36,879 nucleotides of DNA from Rhodopseudomonas pentothenatexigens (lineage in GTDB: Bacteria; Pseudomonadota; Alphaproteobacteria; Rhizobiales; Xanthobacteraceae). A program made the translations under genes and the position numbers. Of the stretch, positions 1 to 10,497 are shown in pieces. Each line of letters opens with the position of its first letter. Position 1 is the first letter of the stretch. The stretch is from the NCBI RefSeq assembly GCF_900218015.1, contig NZ_UFQQ01000038.1, positions 1-36,879 on the forward strand. The letters are read 5' to 3'. Below the pieces are notes generated by a model, which saw nothing but the letters and a program-made list of their open reading frames with translations, did not search any database and had not been told where the DNA came from.

Positions 1-576
1 GCTCCCTCAAAATCGAGACCCGCAAGGACTTCGCCGTCCACGTTTCTCTTTCTTCTTCTTCACTTGTCAAACAGCCCGAGATCCGAAGACCTCACTCTCT
101 ACTTAAAGAGAGAACTCCTGCCCCAACGACAACGAAGATGAGCGTCAACCGACAACTATCGGCTGTTGCGTCACTCAACGAAGTGAGGAGCAGTGAAGGC
201 GCCAATTGCTCCCGCGACCCAGGGGACCGAGGGAGCGCCCGACCGGCGGGCAGCGCGTAGATGTGTGTATAGTCGCCCCCTTTTGGCTCCGCAAGCGGAA
301 AATGAAGGATTCGCGAAAAACTCGGCTCCCGGTGGAACCACGACCACGCCCCCGCTTCGCGGCGCCGCAGCGACGCGCCGCCTGGACTCACCGGATATCG
401 TGAAAATACGGGCCTATTCGCGCAGTCACGCCATTGCCGCGCCTGCACGTCTGGTCGGCAACGGCTGTGGATAACTTTCATCCTAGGTTTCGGTTTCAAG
501 AAATCGGAACCGAGACGCTGCCTTTTTTGCTGCTGCGTTCGTGACGCAACCGCTGATGACGGGGCGCGAAAGCGCC
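1..576. other. Intergenic region without a recognisable gene
   Basis: No convincing gene is seen here. Short open frames on both strands have low-complexity, arginine-rich translations and no domain I recognise. The stretch holds a pyrimidine-rich tract at about 43-61, a small hairpin around 94-110 (arms CTCTC/GAGAG), and a 16-base motif at 61-76 that recurs with one mismatch at 25551-25566. A short GC hairpin (563-576, arms GGCGC/GCGCC) sits immediately after the pimE stop codon but lacks a T-run on the pimE transcript, so it is at best a weak terminator. The region may be a dispersed repeat or the flank of a gene left of the window. Confidence 0.4.
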
Positions 577-1350
577 TTACACCGACGCCGTGGTGACGCC
601 GCCGTCGATAACGATGGTCTGCCCGGTCATGAAGGTCGAGGCTTCGGAACCGAGATAGGCCACCGCGCCGGCGATTTCGTGCGGCTCGCCGATCCGGCGC
701 AGCGGGGTGCCGGCGGTGCGGCGCTTCAGATTGGCCTCGTCTTCCCACAGCGCGCGCGCGAAGTCGGTCTTGACCAGGCCTGGCGCGATTGCGTTGACAC
801 GGACGCCCTTCGGACCCCATTCGCCAGCCAGGCTGCGGCACAGCGCGAAATCGGCCGCCTTGGAGATGCCGTAGGCGCCGATCACGGTCGAGCCGCGCAG
901 CCCCCCGATCGACGAGATGATCACGACGGAGCCGCCGCCGCGCTCGGCCATTTGCGGGATCGCGCGGGCGCACAGCCAGATGTTGCTCTTGACGTTCGAC
1001 GCCATGATCTTGTCGAACGCCTCGTCGGCGATGTCGAGCAACGGGCCGTAATACGGATTGACTGCGGCGTTGCAGACCAGGATGTCGACCTTGCCGTATT
1101 TGGCGGTAGCGCCGTCGATCAGCCCGTCGACCTCGGCCTTGCGCGAGATGTTGCAGGCGATGACGTGGGCGTCGCCGCCCTCCTTGCGGATGCCTTCGGC
1201 GACCTCTTCACATGCATCGGCCTTGCGGCTGGACACGACCACCTTGGCGCCGAGCCTGGCGAGCAGCTCCGCCGATGCCCGACCAATGCCGCGCGACGAG
1301 CCGGTGATGACGGCAACCTTGCCGGACAGATCGAACGGATTGGTGGTCAT
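577..1350 (-). CDS. pimE: Short-chain dehydrogenase/reductase, last gene of the pim operon (PimE)
   Basis: This is a 257-residue classical SDR oxidoreductase. The Rossmann glycine motif TGSSRGIG is at residues 16-23, NAA at 94-96, the active-site serine near 146-147, and the catalytic YGISK with Tyr160 and Lys164. It should be a cytoplasmic NAD(P)-dependent enzyme acting on a hydroxyacyl or ketoacyl substrate, but the substrate cannot be read from sequence. The frame stays open upstream to 1458, but I chose the ATG at 1350: SDR homology begins there and GGGAGC precedes it. It is the promoter-distal gene of a six-gene operon whose order matches the described pimFABCDE dicarboxylate degradation operon of R. 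palustris. The name rests on that synteny. Confidence 0.85.
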   Translation of the reverse strand: MTTNPFDLSGKVAVITGSSRGIGRASAELLARLGAKVVVSSRKADACEEVAEGIRKEGGDAHVIACNISRKAEVDGLIDGATAKYGKVDILVCNAAVNPYYGPLLDIADEAFDKIMASNVKSNIWLCARAIPQMAERGGGSVVIISSIGGLRGSTVIGAYGISKAADFALCRSLAGEWGPKGVRVNAIAPGLVKTDFARALWEDEANLKRRTAGTPLRRIGEPHEIAGAVAYLGSEASTFMTGQTIVIDGGVTTASV

Positions 1351-1413
1351 GGCGAGGCTCCCTGTGGTCTGTTTGTTGTTGTTTTTAGTTCGTGTCGGCC
1401 AACGGCTCTCCCC

Positions 1414-1456
1414 GTCATTCCGCGGCGCGAGCGGAAGCTCGCGCAGCCGGAATGAC
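1414..1456. repeat. Small palindromic element between pimD and pimE
   Basis: This is an inverted repeat with outer arms GTCATTCC (1414-1421) and GGAATGAC (1449-1456) and an internal AGCG/CGCT-like core. The ends match the larger palindrome at 4214-4320 in the pimB-pimC gap, so the two look like members of one dispersed family. It lies just upstream of the pimE ribosome binding site and could fold in the operon mRNA. Confidence 0.65.
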
Positions 1457-1495
1457 AAACATGTCGGTCGGGACGGACCAACTTGCGCCGGCCTG

Positions 1496-1628
1496 CTCCC
1501 TCGCCCCGCTCTTGCGGGGAGAGGGTTGGGGTGAGGGGCGACGCGAGCACTGACGCTCGGCCTTGCGGAGACGCCCCCTCACCCGGATTGCTGCGCAATC
1601 CGACCTCTCCCCGCGCGCGGGGAGAGGT
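1496..1628. repeat. Palindromic repeat element, copy 1 (pimD-pimE gap)
   Basis: This GC-rich element is about 130 bp long and contains nested inverted repeats: CCCCGC/GCGGGG near the left end, GGGTGAGGGG against CCCCTCACCC across the middle, and a GGATTGC-TGC-GCAATCC hairpin. A second copy in the same orientation lies at 2824-2955 with only a few differences. Its structure and intergenic position fit the dispersed palindromic elements common in Bradyrhizobiaceae. I see no coding potential in it. Confidence 0.8.
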
Positions 1629-1647
1629 TACGCTGTGCACGTGGCCT

Positions 1648-2790
1648 TCAGATCAGCCCACCACCCGCGCTGACGCGGGCGAGGTGGTGGTCGGTGTCGC
1701 CGAAGGTCTGCTCGATCATGGTCAGCCGCTTGAAGTAGTGGCCGATCTTGGCTTCCATCGTCATGCCGATGCCGCCGTGGAGCTGGATCGACTGCTGGCC
1801 GACGAACTTGCCGGACTTGCCGATCTGCACCTTGGCGGCCGCGATCGCGGCGGCGCGCTCACGAGCGTCGTCGAACTCCGCCGCCATGGTGGCGAACATC
1901 GCCATCGAGCGGGCCTGTTCGGTGGCGACGAACATGTCGGCGGCGCGATGCTGCAGCACCTGGAAGCTGCCGATCGGCACGCCGAACTGCTTGCGGGTCT
2001 TGATGTACTCGACCGTGGTGGTGAGCGATTCATCCATCAGGCCGACCGCTTCAGCGCACAGCGCGCTGCGGGCGTCGTCGACCACCGCCTCGACCAGCTC
2101 GAGCGCGTTCTCCGGATCGCCGATCGCCGCATCGGCGCCGACCTGGACGCCGGTGAAGGTGATGTCGGCGGCGTGCAGCCCGTCCTGGGTCGGATAGCCC
2201 TTGCGGGTGACGCCCTTGGCGTCGGCCGGCACCAGGAACGCGCCGACGCCGGCGCGGTCACGCTGGCCGCCCTTGGTGCGGGCGGTGACGATCAGGGTGT
2301 CGGCGGCCTCGCCGTTCAGTACCACGAACTTCTCGCCGTCGATCACCCAGCCGTCGCCGTTCTTCTTGGCGGTGGTGGCGACGTCCCCGAGATCCCATCG
2401 CGAGTTCTTTTCAAGCTGGGCGAACGCGAAGGTCTTGGAGCCGTCGATGATGCCGGGCAGATGCGCGGCCTTCTGCGCAGCCGAACCGGCGCGGCGCAGG
2501 AAGCCGCCGCCGATCACCACGGTCGGCAGATAGGGTTCGAGCACCAGCGCGTGGCCGAGCGCTTCCATGACGATCATGGTCTCGACCGCACCGGCGCCGA
2601 AGCCGCCGTCTTCTTCCGAGAACGGCAGGCCGAGCAGACCCTGCTCGGCGAACTTGCCCCACACCGCACGGCTCCAGCCGCCGGTCTCCTTGGCGTACTT
2701 CTTGCGGCTGTCGAAGTCGTAAGAGCCCTTCAGCAGGCCTTCGACGCTTTCCTTGAGGAGGCGTTGCTCCTCCGACAAATCAAAATCCAT
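1648..2790 (-). CDS. pimD: Acyl-CoA dehydrogenase, PimD (pimeloyl-CoA dehydrogenase subunit)
   Basis: This is a 380-residue acyl-CoA dehydrogenase-family flavoprotein. The N-terminus (MDFDLSEEQRLLKESVEG) is typical of the alpha-helical domain. The beta domain follows, and the C-terminal helical domain carries the conserved QLHGGIGMT segment and ends at a normal position. It should catalyse FAD-dependent alpha,beta-dehydrogenation of a dicarboxylyl- or fatty acyl-CoA and pass electrons to ETF. The frame is open back to 2925, but the ATG at 2790 has AAGGAAG upstream and matches the family start. It probably works with the adjacent PimC as a hetero-oligomer, because both are ACAD-fold proteins in one transcript. 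Near-identical repeats flank it on both sides. Confidence 0.9.
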   Translation of the reverse strand: MDFDLSEEQRLLKESVEGLLKGSYDFDSRKKYAKETGGWSRAVWGKFAEQGLLGLPFSEEDGGFGAGAVETMIVMEALGHALVLEPYLPTVVIGGGFLRRAGSAAQKAAHLPGIIDGSKTFAFAQLEKNSRWDLGDVATTAKKNGDGWVIDGEKFVVLNGEAADTLIVTARTKGGQRDRAGVGAFLVPADAKGVTRKGYPTQDGLHAADITFTGVQVGADAAIGDPENALELVEAVVDDARSALCAEAVGLMDESLTTTVEYIKTRKQFGVPIGSFQVLQHRAADMFVATEQARSMAMFATMAAEFDDARERAAAIAAAKVQIGKSGKFVGQQSIQLHGGIGMTMEAKIGHYFKRLTMIEQTFGDTDHHLARVSAGGGLI

Positions 2791-2823
2791 CGTGATGCTT
2801 CCTTGAGAAATCCGGTTGCCTCG

Positions 2824-2955
2824 CTCCCTCTCCCCGCTTGCGGGGAGAGGGCTGGGGTGAGGGGCGACGCGAGTCGCTGACTCTCGGCCTTGCGTAGACG
2901 CCCCCTCACCCGGATTGCTGCGCAATCCGACCTCTCCCCGCGCGCGAGGAGAGGT
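2824..2955. repeat. Palindromic repeat element, copy 2 (pimC-pimD gap)
   Basis: This is a near-identical direct copy of the element at 1496-1628. It shares the CCCCGC/GCGGGG hairpin, the GGGTGAGGGG/CCCCTCACCC arms and the GGATTGC-TGC-GCAATCC hairpin. Differences are a few substitutions and short indels, mainly in the middle and at the right end. It fills most of the gap between pimC and pimD. Confidence 0.8.
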
Positions 2956-2979
2956 TTGGGAGACGCTTCGCTGAGCCGC

Positions 2980-4170
2980 TTACAGCCCGAGCACCGCCTT
3001 GCAGATGATGTTGCGCTGGATCTCGTTGGAGCCGCCGTAGATCGAGACCTTGCGGTTGTTGAAGTAACCCGGGGCGATCTGGGCGGTCCAATCCATCGTC
3101 TCGTTCGAGTCGTCGTCGCCGTGGACGTCGTAGGGCGCGGCGAACGGGCCGATCACTTCCATCAACAGCTCGGTGGTCGCCTGCTGGATCTCGGAGCCCT
3201 TGATCTTCAGCACGGACGAGGCCGGGTTCGGCTTGCCCTTGCCGTGCTTGCCTTCATCGGCGACGACGCGGAGCTGGGTGAGTTCGAGCGCCTTCAGCTC
3301 GATCTCGACCGCAGCCAGCTTGTCTCGGAACTTGGGATCGTCGATCACCGGCTTGCCGCCGGACTCGACCTGCGCGGCGAGCTGCTTGATGCGACGGATG
3401 CGCTCCTTCGACATGCCGACGCGGGCGATGCCGGTGCGCTCGTTGCCGAGCAGGAACTTGGCGTAGTCCCAGCCCTTGTTCTCCTGGCCGACCAGGTTCT
3501 CCAGCGGCACCTCGACGTCGTCGAAGAACACTTCGTTGACCTCGTGCCCGCCGTCGATGGTCTGGATCGGACGGACGGTGATGCCCTTGGTCTTCATGTC
3601 GACCAGGATGAAGGAGATGCCTTCCTGCTTCTTGGCGGCCGGATCGGTGCGGCACAGGCAGAAGATCCAGTCGGCGTGCTGCGCCAGCGTGGTCCAGGTC
3701 TTCTGGCCGTTGATGATCCACTTGTCGCCCTTCTTCTCCGCCTTGGTCTTGAGCGACGCGAGGTCGGAGCCCGAGCCCGGCTCGGAGAAGCCCTGGCACC
3801 ACCAGTCGTCGACATTGGCGATGCGCGGCAGGAAGCGCTTCTTCTGCTCCTCGCTGCCGAAGGTGTAGATCACCGGGCCGACCATCGAGACGCCGAAGGC
3901 GAGCGGCTGCGGCGCGGGCGCGGCCTGCAGCTCCTCATTGAAGATGTAGTGCTGCACGCTGCTCCAGCCGGTGCCGCCGTACTCCTTCGGCCAGTGCGTC
4001 ACCGCCCAGCCCTTCTTGTTGAGGATGCGATACCACTCCACCATTTCTTCCTTGGTGTTGTGGCGGCCCTCCACCAACTTCTGGCGCGTCTTGGCCGGCA
4101 CATTGTCCTTGAAGAACTGCCGCACCTCGTCGCGGAACGCGATCTCTTCCTTGCTGAAATTCAGATCCAT
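2980..4170 (-). CDS. pimC: Acyl-CoA dehydrogenase, PimC (pimeloyl-CoA dehydrogenase subunit)
   Basis: This is a 396-residue acyl-CoA dehydrogenase-family protein. It has the helical N-domain (MDLNFSKEEIAFRDEVR), the FAD/substrate loop around 127-140 (GFSEPGSGSDLASL), the WIINGQKTWT strand at 151-160 and a C-terminal IYGGSNEIQRN. In medium-chain enzymes the base is the Glu of the equivalent IYEGT motif; here that position is Gly. A Glu at 244 in GNERTG lies where isovaleryl- or long-chain-type enzymes place their base. It should form a CoA-ester dehydrogenase with PimD. The start ATG has a strong AAGGAGG site. An inverted-repeat gap separates it from pimB. Confidence 0.9.
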   Translation of the reverse strand: MDLNFSKEEIAFRDEVRQFFKDNVPAKTRQKLVEGRHNTKEEMVEWYRILNKKGWAVTHWPKEYGGTGWSSVQHYIFNEELQAAPAPQPLAFGVSMVGPVIYTFGSEEQKKRFLPRIANVDDWWCQGFSEPGSGSDLASLKTKAEKKGDKWIINGQKTWTTLAQHADWIFCLCRTDPAAKKQEGISFILVDMKTKGITVRPIQTIDGGHEVNEVFFDDVEVPLENLVGQENKGWDYAKFLLGNERTGIARVGMSKERIRRIKQLAAQVESGGKPVIDDPKFRDKLAAVEIELKALELTQLRVVADEGKHGKGKPNPASSVLKIKGSEIQQATTELLMEVIGPFAAPYDVHGDDDSNETMDWTAQIAPGYFNNRKVSIYGGSNEIQRNIICKAVLGL

Positions 4171-4213
4171 CGGATCCTCCTTGGGTCGAATTCGTCTACG
4201 AAACTATCATTCG

Positions 4214-4320
4214 TCATTCCGGGGCGCGCGAAGCGCGAACCCGGGATCTCGAGCTGTTGAGGAGTGCCGCAGCCACATCCGGATTCCGGGTTCGCGAGCT
4301 GCGCTCGCGCCCCGGAATGA
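4214..4320. repeat. Long palindromic element between pimB and pimC
   Basis: The left arm begins TCATTCCGGGGCGCG and contains a GCGCGAAGCGC sub-hairpin followed by AACCCGG. The right arm mirrors it, with CCGGGTTCGCGAG and ending CGCCCCGGAATGA. The whole can fold into one long stem with side hairpins. The outer ends match the short element at 1414-1456. It contains no gene and lies between the pimB stop and the pimC start. Confidence 0.75.
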
Positions 4321-4331
4321 CTCCCGTGAGC

Positions 4332-5519
4332 TTACTGCACGATCTCGAACAAGCCGGCCGAGCCCATGCCGCCTCCGACGCACATCGTCACCACTGCGTA
4401 CTTGGCCTTGCGGCGGCGCCCCTCGATCAGGGCGTGGCCGGTGAGGCGCGCACCCGACATGCCGTAGGGGTGGCCGACCGAGATCGCGCCGCCGTTGACG
4501 TTGAGCTTCTCCGGGTCGATCCCGAGCTTGTCGCGGCAGTACAGCACCTGCACGGCGAAGGCCTCGTTCAGCTCCCACAGGCCGATGTCGTCGACGGTGA
4601 GGCCGTGACGCTTCAACAGCCGCGGCACCGCGAACACCGGGCCGATGCCCATCTCGTCCGGCTCGCAGCCGGCCGAGACGAAGCCGCGGAAGATGCCGAG
4701 CGGCTTGAGGTTCTTCTGCGCCGCCAGCTTGTCGCTCATCACCACGGTGGCGGAGGCGCCGTCGGAGAGCTGGCTGGCGTTGCCGGCGGTGACGAAATAG
4801 CCCTCACCGCGCACCGGCTTGAGCGAGGCCAGACCTTCGGCGGTGGTCTCCGGGCGATTACCCTCGTCCTTGCTGAGCGTGATGTCCTGCATCGAGACGT
4901 TGCCGGTGGCCTTGTCGACCACGCCCATCTTGGTGGTGATCGGCGCGATCTCGTCGTTGAACTTGCCGCCCTGCTGCGCGGCCGCGGTGCGGCGCTGGCT
5001 TTCCAGCGCGTATTCGTCCTGCGCCTCGCGCGAGATGCCATAGCGCTTCGCCACCACTTCGGCGGTGTCGATCATCGCCATGTAGACGTCGCCCTTCATC
5101 GCCTGCAGCGCCGGGTCGACGGCGTGGAAGGCATTCATCTTGTCGTTCTGCACGAGGCTGATCGACTCGCCGCCGCCGCCGACCGCGACCTCGACGCCAT
5201 CGAAGATCACCGAGCGGGCGGCGAGCGCAATCGCCTGCAGGCCGGAGGCGCACTGCCGGTCGATGGTGGTGCCGGCGGTGGTCACCGGCAGGCCGGCGCG
5301 CAGCAGCGCCTTGCGGGCAATGTTGCCGCCGGTGGCGCCCTGCTGCAGCGCCGCACCCATCACCACGTCCTCGACCTCCTTCGGGTCGATGCCGGCACGC
5401 TTGACCGCGTGCTCGATGGCGTGGCCGAGCAGCGTGGCGCCCTCGGTGGCGTTGAGGGCGCCGCGATACGCCTTGCCGATCGGCGTGCGCGCGGTGGAAA
5501 CGATGACGGCCTCGGTCAT
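4332..5519 (-). CDS. pimB: Acetyl-CoA acyltransferase (3-ketoacyl-CoA thiolase), PimB
   Basis: This is a 395-residue thiolase that cleaves 3-ketoacyl-CoA with CoA to give acetyl-CoA and a shortened acyl-CoA. The nucleophilic cysteine is Cys90 in DRQCASG. The C-terminal active-site motifs are [14 protein letters not shown] with His350 and [10 protein letters not shown] with Cys380. Length and motif spacing are those of degradative thiolases. The start ATG is preceded by AGGAG at a good distance. It follows pimA after only 37 bases, the one pim gap without a repeat element, so translation may be coupled. Confidence 0.93.
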   Translation of the reverse strand: MTEAVIVSTARTPIGKAYRGALNATEGATLLGHAIEHAVKRAGIDPKEVEDVVMGAALQQGATGGNIARKALLRAGLPVTTAGTTIDRQCASGLQAIALAARSVIFDGVEVAVGGGGESISLVQNDKMNAFHAVDPALQAMKGDVYMAMIDTAEVVAKRYGISREAQDEYALESQRRTAAAQQGGKFNDEIAPITTKMGVVDKATGNVSMQDITLSKDEGNRPETTAEGLASLKPVRGEGYFVTAGNASQLSDGASATVVMSDKLAAQKNLKPLGIFRGFVSAGCEPDEMGIGPVFAVPRLLKRHGLTVDDIGLWELNEAFAVQVLYCRDKLGIDPEKLNVNGGAISVGHPYGMSGARLTGHALIEGRRRKAKYAVVTMCVGGGMGSAGLFEIVQ

Positions 5520-5556
5520 GAGCAGGCTCCTGCGGTTGTTGTTAGGACTGACTGTC

Positions 5557-7206
5557 TTAGGTGTTGGCTGTGGTCTGCTGGCTGCGCAGTTCGTGGCGGG
5601 ACAGCTTGCCCACCGTGGTGCGCGGTAGTTCGTCGCGAAATTCGACCGCGGTCGGCAATTCGTGCTTGCCGAGCTTGCCGGTGAGGAAGGCGCGCAGTTC
5701 CTCGACGCTGAACGGCTTGGCGCCGTCGCGCAGCTTGACGAATGCCTTGGCGGCCTCGCCGCGGTAATCGTCCGGAATGCCGATCACGATCACTTCCTGC
5801 ACCGCCGGGTGTTCGTAGATCGCCTGCTCGATCATCTGCGGATAGACATTGAAGCCGCCGGAGATGATCATGTCCTTCTTGCGATCGACCAGAAAGAAAT
5901 AGCCGTCCTGGTCCATATAGCCGATGTCGCCGGTGAGAAAACGGTCGTCGACGAAACTGTGAGCGGCCTCTTCCGGCCGGTTCCAATAGCCCTTGGTGAC
6001 GTTCGGCCCGCGCACCCGGATCTCGCCGACCTCGCCGGGCTTCAGCACCTTCGAGGTGTCGTCGAGCGCGACGACGTCGAGCTCGATCCCCGGCAGCATC
6101 AGGCCGATCGAGCCCGGCTTGTCCGGCCCCTCCGGCGGATGGCCGGTGCCGGGCGAGCAGGTCTCGGTCATGCCCCAGCCGCTCTTGAGCGACAGCCCGG
6201 TCTTGCGCTCGAACAGCCGCGCGACTTCCACCGGCAGCGGCGCGCCGCCGGAGCCGGCGGTGACCAGCGACGACAGATCGCGCTTCTCCAGCGAGGGATC
6301 GTTGGCGAGCGCGATCCACATCGTCGGCACGCCCGGGAACGAGGTGGCGCGCTTCTCCTCGATGTCGCGGAAGATCGAAGCGACGTCGAAGCGCTGGTGC
6401 AGCGAGATCAGGTCGCCCTGGCGCAGGCAGCGAAACAGGATCACGGTGAGCGCGTAGATGTGGAACAGCGGCAGCACGCAGATCACGCGCTCGATCACGC
6501 CCTCGCGCCGGCTCGGCGCCCACCAGATGCTGAAGATCGACTCGGCGGCGGTGAGATTGCCGTGGGTCAACATCGCGCCCTTGGGCAGACCGGTGGTGCC
6601 GCCGGTGTATTGCAGCAGCGCGATGTCGTCGGGCGTGACGGCCGGCCAGGACATCGGCTTCAAGGCGTCCTTGACGAAGTCGGCGTAGGTGATCACCCGG
6701 GGATCGTCGGGCAGCGGCGACAGCGGCGTGCCGGACTCGCCCCACGCCGCATCGGCGCAGACAATCAGGCGGTCGAGCAACCCCTTCTCCAAGAACTTCT
6801 GCGCCATCGGCAGCAGCGCGGCGGAATTGGTGGTGATCAGCACCCGCGCGCCGGAATCGGTCAGCTTGTGCGACAGCGCGCGCTCGCCGTCGAGCGGCGA
6901 CAGATGCACGACGCGGGCGCCGGCCTTCAGCGCGCCGAAGAAATTGACCGGATGGTCCGGCGTGTTGCCGAGAAACAGCGCGACCGAGCAGTCGCGGCCG
7001 TAGCCGGCGGCGAGCAGCGCCGCGGCGGCGGTCTCGGCCATCGCTTCGAGCTTGGTGTAGGTGATCTGCCGGTCGCGGAATTCCAGCGCCGGGCGCGATC
7101 CGTAGTCCTTCGCGGCCTGCGCGAGCAGATCGACCAGCGTGCCGCGCGGAATCGGCACGTCCCAGCGGATTCCAGGGGGGTAGAACTGTTCGCCGGGTTT
7201 GGACAT
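5557..7206 (-). CDS. pimA: AMP-forming acyl-CoA ligase, PimA
   Basis: This is a 549-residue adenylate-forming ligase that activates dicarboxylic or fatty acids to CoA thioesters. It has the phosphate-binding loop [11 protein letters not shown] (about 200-210), the GWGMTE adenine motif, the [12 protein letters not shown] ribose-binding segment and the VDRKKDMI hinge. The C-terminal PRTTVGK motif contains catalytic Lys534. That PxxxxGK context is the recognised site for reversible lysine acetylation by Pat-type acetyltransferases in this family, so post-translational control is likely. An ATG four codons upstream (7218) is an alternative start; neither has a strong ribosome binding site. It is the second gene of the pim operon, separated from pimF by a palindromic element. 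Confidence 0.92.
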   Translation of the reverse strand: MSKPGEQFYPPGIRWDVPIPRGTLVDLLAQAAKDYGSRPALEFRDRQITYTKLEAMAETAAAALLAAGYGRDCSVALFLGNTPDHPVNFFGALKAGARVVHLSPLDGERALSHKLTDSGARVLITTNSAALLPMAQKFLEKGLLDRLIVCADAAWGESGTPLSPLPDDPRVITYADFVKDALKPMSWPAVTPDDIALLQYTGGTTGLPKGAMLTHGNLTAAESIFSIWWAPSRREGVIERVICVLPLFHIYALTVILFRCLRQGDLISLHQRFDVASIFRDIEEKRATSFPGVPTMWIALANDPSLEKRDLSSLVTAGSGGAPLPVEVARLFERKTGLSLKSGWGMTETCSPGTGHPPEGPDKPGSIGLMLPGIELDVVALDDTSKVLKPGEVGEIRVRGPNVTKGYWNRPEEAAHSFVDDRFLTGDIGYMDQDGYFFLVDRKKDMIISGGFNVYPQMIEQAIYEHPAVQEVIVIGIPDDYRGEAAKAFVKLRDGAKPFSVEELRAFLTGKLGKHELPTAVEFRDELPRTTVGKLSRHELRSQQTTANT

Positions 7207-7273
7207 GCCACCAACCATTGCTGAATGAACTAAGGATTGTTCTGAAGCGAGGCGAGCGTAGCTCCCCTCCCCC

Positions 7274-7351
7274 TTGCGGGGAGGGGTCGGGGGTGGAGGT
7301 CCACGACGGCAGCCTGTCCTCGTGGCCCCTCACCCCGGCCCCTCCCCGCAA
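7274..7351. repeat. Inverted repeat in the pimF-pimA gap
   Basis: Arm one (7274-7299, TTGCGGGGAGGGG onward) and arm two (7328-7351, ending CCCCTCCCCGCAA) are almost perfectly complementary over about 24 bases, with a loop of about 28. The arm sequence resembles the ends of the 1496-1628 and 2824-2955 elements, so it is probably a shortened or divergent member of that family. It occupies the stretch just before the pimA start and could slow transcription or protect mRNA ends. Confidence 0.7.
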
Positions 7352-7369
7352 CCGGGAGAGCGAGAACGA

Positions 7370-9469
<2,100 letters not shown>

Positions 9470-9502
9470 GCCGTTCTCCTTGGATTTGCGTTTCTTTGTT
9501 CG

Positions 9503-9517
9503 TTTCGCAGTGCGAAA
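9503..9517. promoter_or_regulatory. Probable operator between pimF and the IclR-type regulator
   Basis: The sequence TTTCGCAGTGCGAAA is a perfect 7-bp inverted repeat around one central base. Size and symmetry fit sites bound by dimers of IclR-family regulators. It lies in the 131-base divergent gap between pimF (start 9469) and the iclR-type gene (start 9601). TTGACA hexamers also occur in this gap on the plus strand (9532-9537) and the minus strand (9565-9570), but neither has a good -10 partner, so I do not call exact promoters. Binding by the neighbouring regulator is an inference. Confidence 0.6.
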
Positions 9518-9600
9518 ATTAATTCCACATCTTGACAGCGAGGGTTATTTTGAAGAGCGTCGATTGTCAACGACGTCCATAAATCAAAAGCCGTGCAGGG

Positions 9601-10467
9601 ATGAAGCGCCCACCCAAGAAAACCGCCGCCGACCGCAGTTTCGTCGTCGCCCTGGCGCGCGGATTGGAAGTGTTGCGCGCATTCGGCCCGAACGACGGGC
9701 TGCTCGGCAACCAGGAACTGGCGGCGCGTACCAAGCTGCCCAAGCCGACGATCTCGCGGCTGACCTACACCCTCACCAAGCTCGGCTATCTGACTCAGGT
9801 GCCACGGTTCGAGAAGTATCAACTCGCGCCGGCGGCGATGTCGCTCGGCTACGCGGCGGTGGCCAATCTCGGATTGCGGCATCTGTCGCAGCCCTTCCGC
9901 GACGAATTGATGCAGCAGACAGGCGGCGCGGTCGCGGTCGGCGCGCGCGACCGGCTCAGCATGATCTATGTCGGGCAGGCGCGGTCGAGCCTCACCGTCG
10001 GCGTGCAACTCGACGTCGGCTCGCGGATTCCGATCGCCACCACCGCCATGGGTCGCGCGTATCTGTGTGCGCTGCAAAGCGACGAACGCGCGGCTTTGAT
10101 GCGGGAAATGCGCGAGCATTACGGCAGCCGCTGGCCGCGTATCAAGGAAGGCATCGAACGCTCGGAAGAGATGGTCGCCAAACGCGGCTTTGCAATCTCG
10201 GTCGGGGAGTGGCAGGACGACGTTCATGCCGCGGGCGTGGCGATGACGCTGAACGACGGCACGGGGCCGTACGCTTTCAACTGCGGCGCGCCGGCATTCC
10301 GTTTCACGGAAGAGCGTCTGATCAACGACATTGGACCTCGCCTTGTGGCGATGGTAAGGAAAATCGAAGCGGCGCTCGGGGGAGTAGCTGCGCCGCAACC
10401 AAGAAAATCCGATAACAAAAGAACAAAAGGAGGGAAAGTTGCGCGTGTCGTCGAGGGGATCAGGTAG
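9601..10467 (+). CDS. IclR-family transcriptional regulator
   Basis: This is a 288-residue protein with an N-terminal winged helix-turn-helix (about 12-75, including LARGLEVLRAFG and the recognition segment NQELAARTKLPKPTISRLTYTLTKLGYL). An IclR effector-binding domain follows (about 85-265), with the typical RDRLSMIYVG and GMAYL-like MGRAYLCAL segments. The last 25 residues are a basic tail. It is divergent from pimF and directly upstream of the ABC transporter genes, so it probably senses a dicarboxylate or CoA-ester intermediate and controls uptake, degradation or both. I do not recognise an established gene symbol. Confidence 0.9.
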   Translation: MKRPPKKTAADRSFVVALARGLEVLRAFGPNDGLLGNQELAARTKLPKPTISRLTYTLTKLGYLTQVPRFEKYQLAPAAMSLGYAAVANLGLRHLSQPFRDELMQQTGGAVAVGARDRLSMIYVGQARSSLTVGVQLDVGSRIPIATTAMGRAYLCALQSDERAALMREMREHYGSRWPRIKEGIERSEEMVAKRGFAISVGEWQDDVHAAGVAMTLNDGTGPYAFNCGAPAFRFTEERLINDIGPRLVAMVRKIEAALGGVAAPQPRKSDNKRTKGGKVARVVEGIR

Positions 10468-10497
10468 CAATTCGCTGCCTCGGCCGGGCCACTGCAA

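Noticed and set aside
193-474. 93-residue plus-strand frame near the window start
   Set aside because: There is no ribosome binding site, the composition is low-complexity and no family is recognised.
480-520. Imperfect hairpin downstream of pimE considered as a terminator
   Set aside because: The minus strand shows no T-run after the stem and the arms contain mismatches.
541-1455. 304-residue plus-strand open frame
   Set aside because: It is antisense to pimE, and its translation is Asp/Arg/Gly-rich with no domain, a common artefact in GC-rich genomes.
1496-2955. Repeats near pimD considered as a CRISPR array or insertion-sequence ends
   Set aside because: There are only two copies, separated by a complete gene, with no spacers, no transposase and no target-site duplication visible.
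1483-4260. Long plus-strand open frames opposite pimD and pimC
   Set aside because: The SDR, ACAD and thiolase motifs are all on the minus strand; the opposite frames mirror their codon bias and run through the repeat elements.
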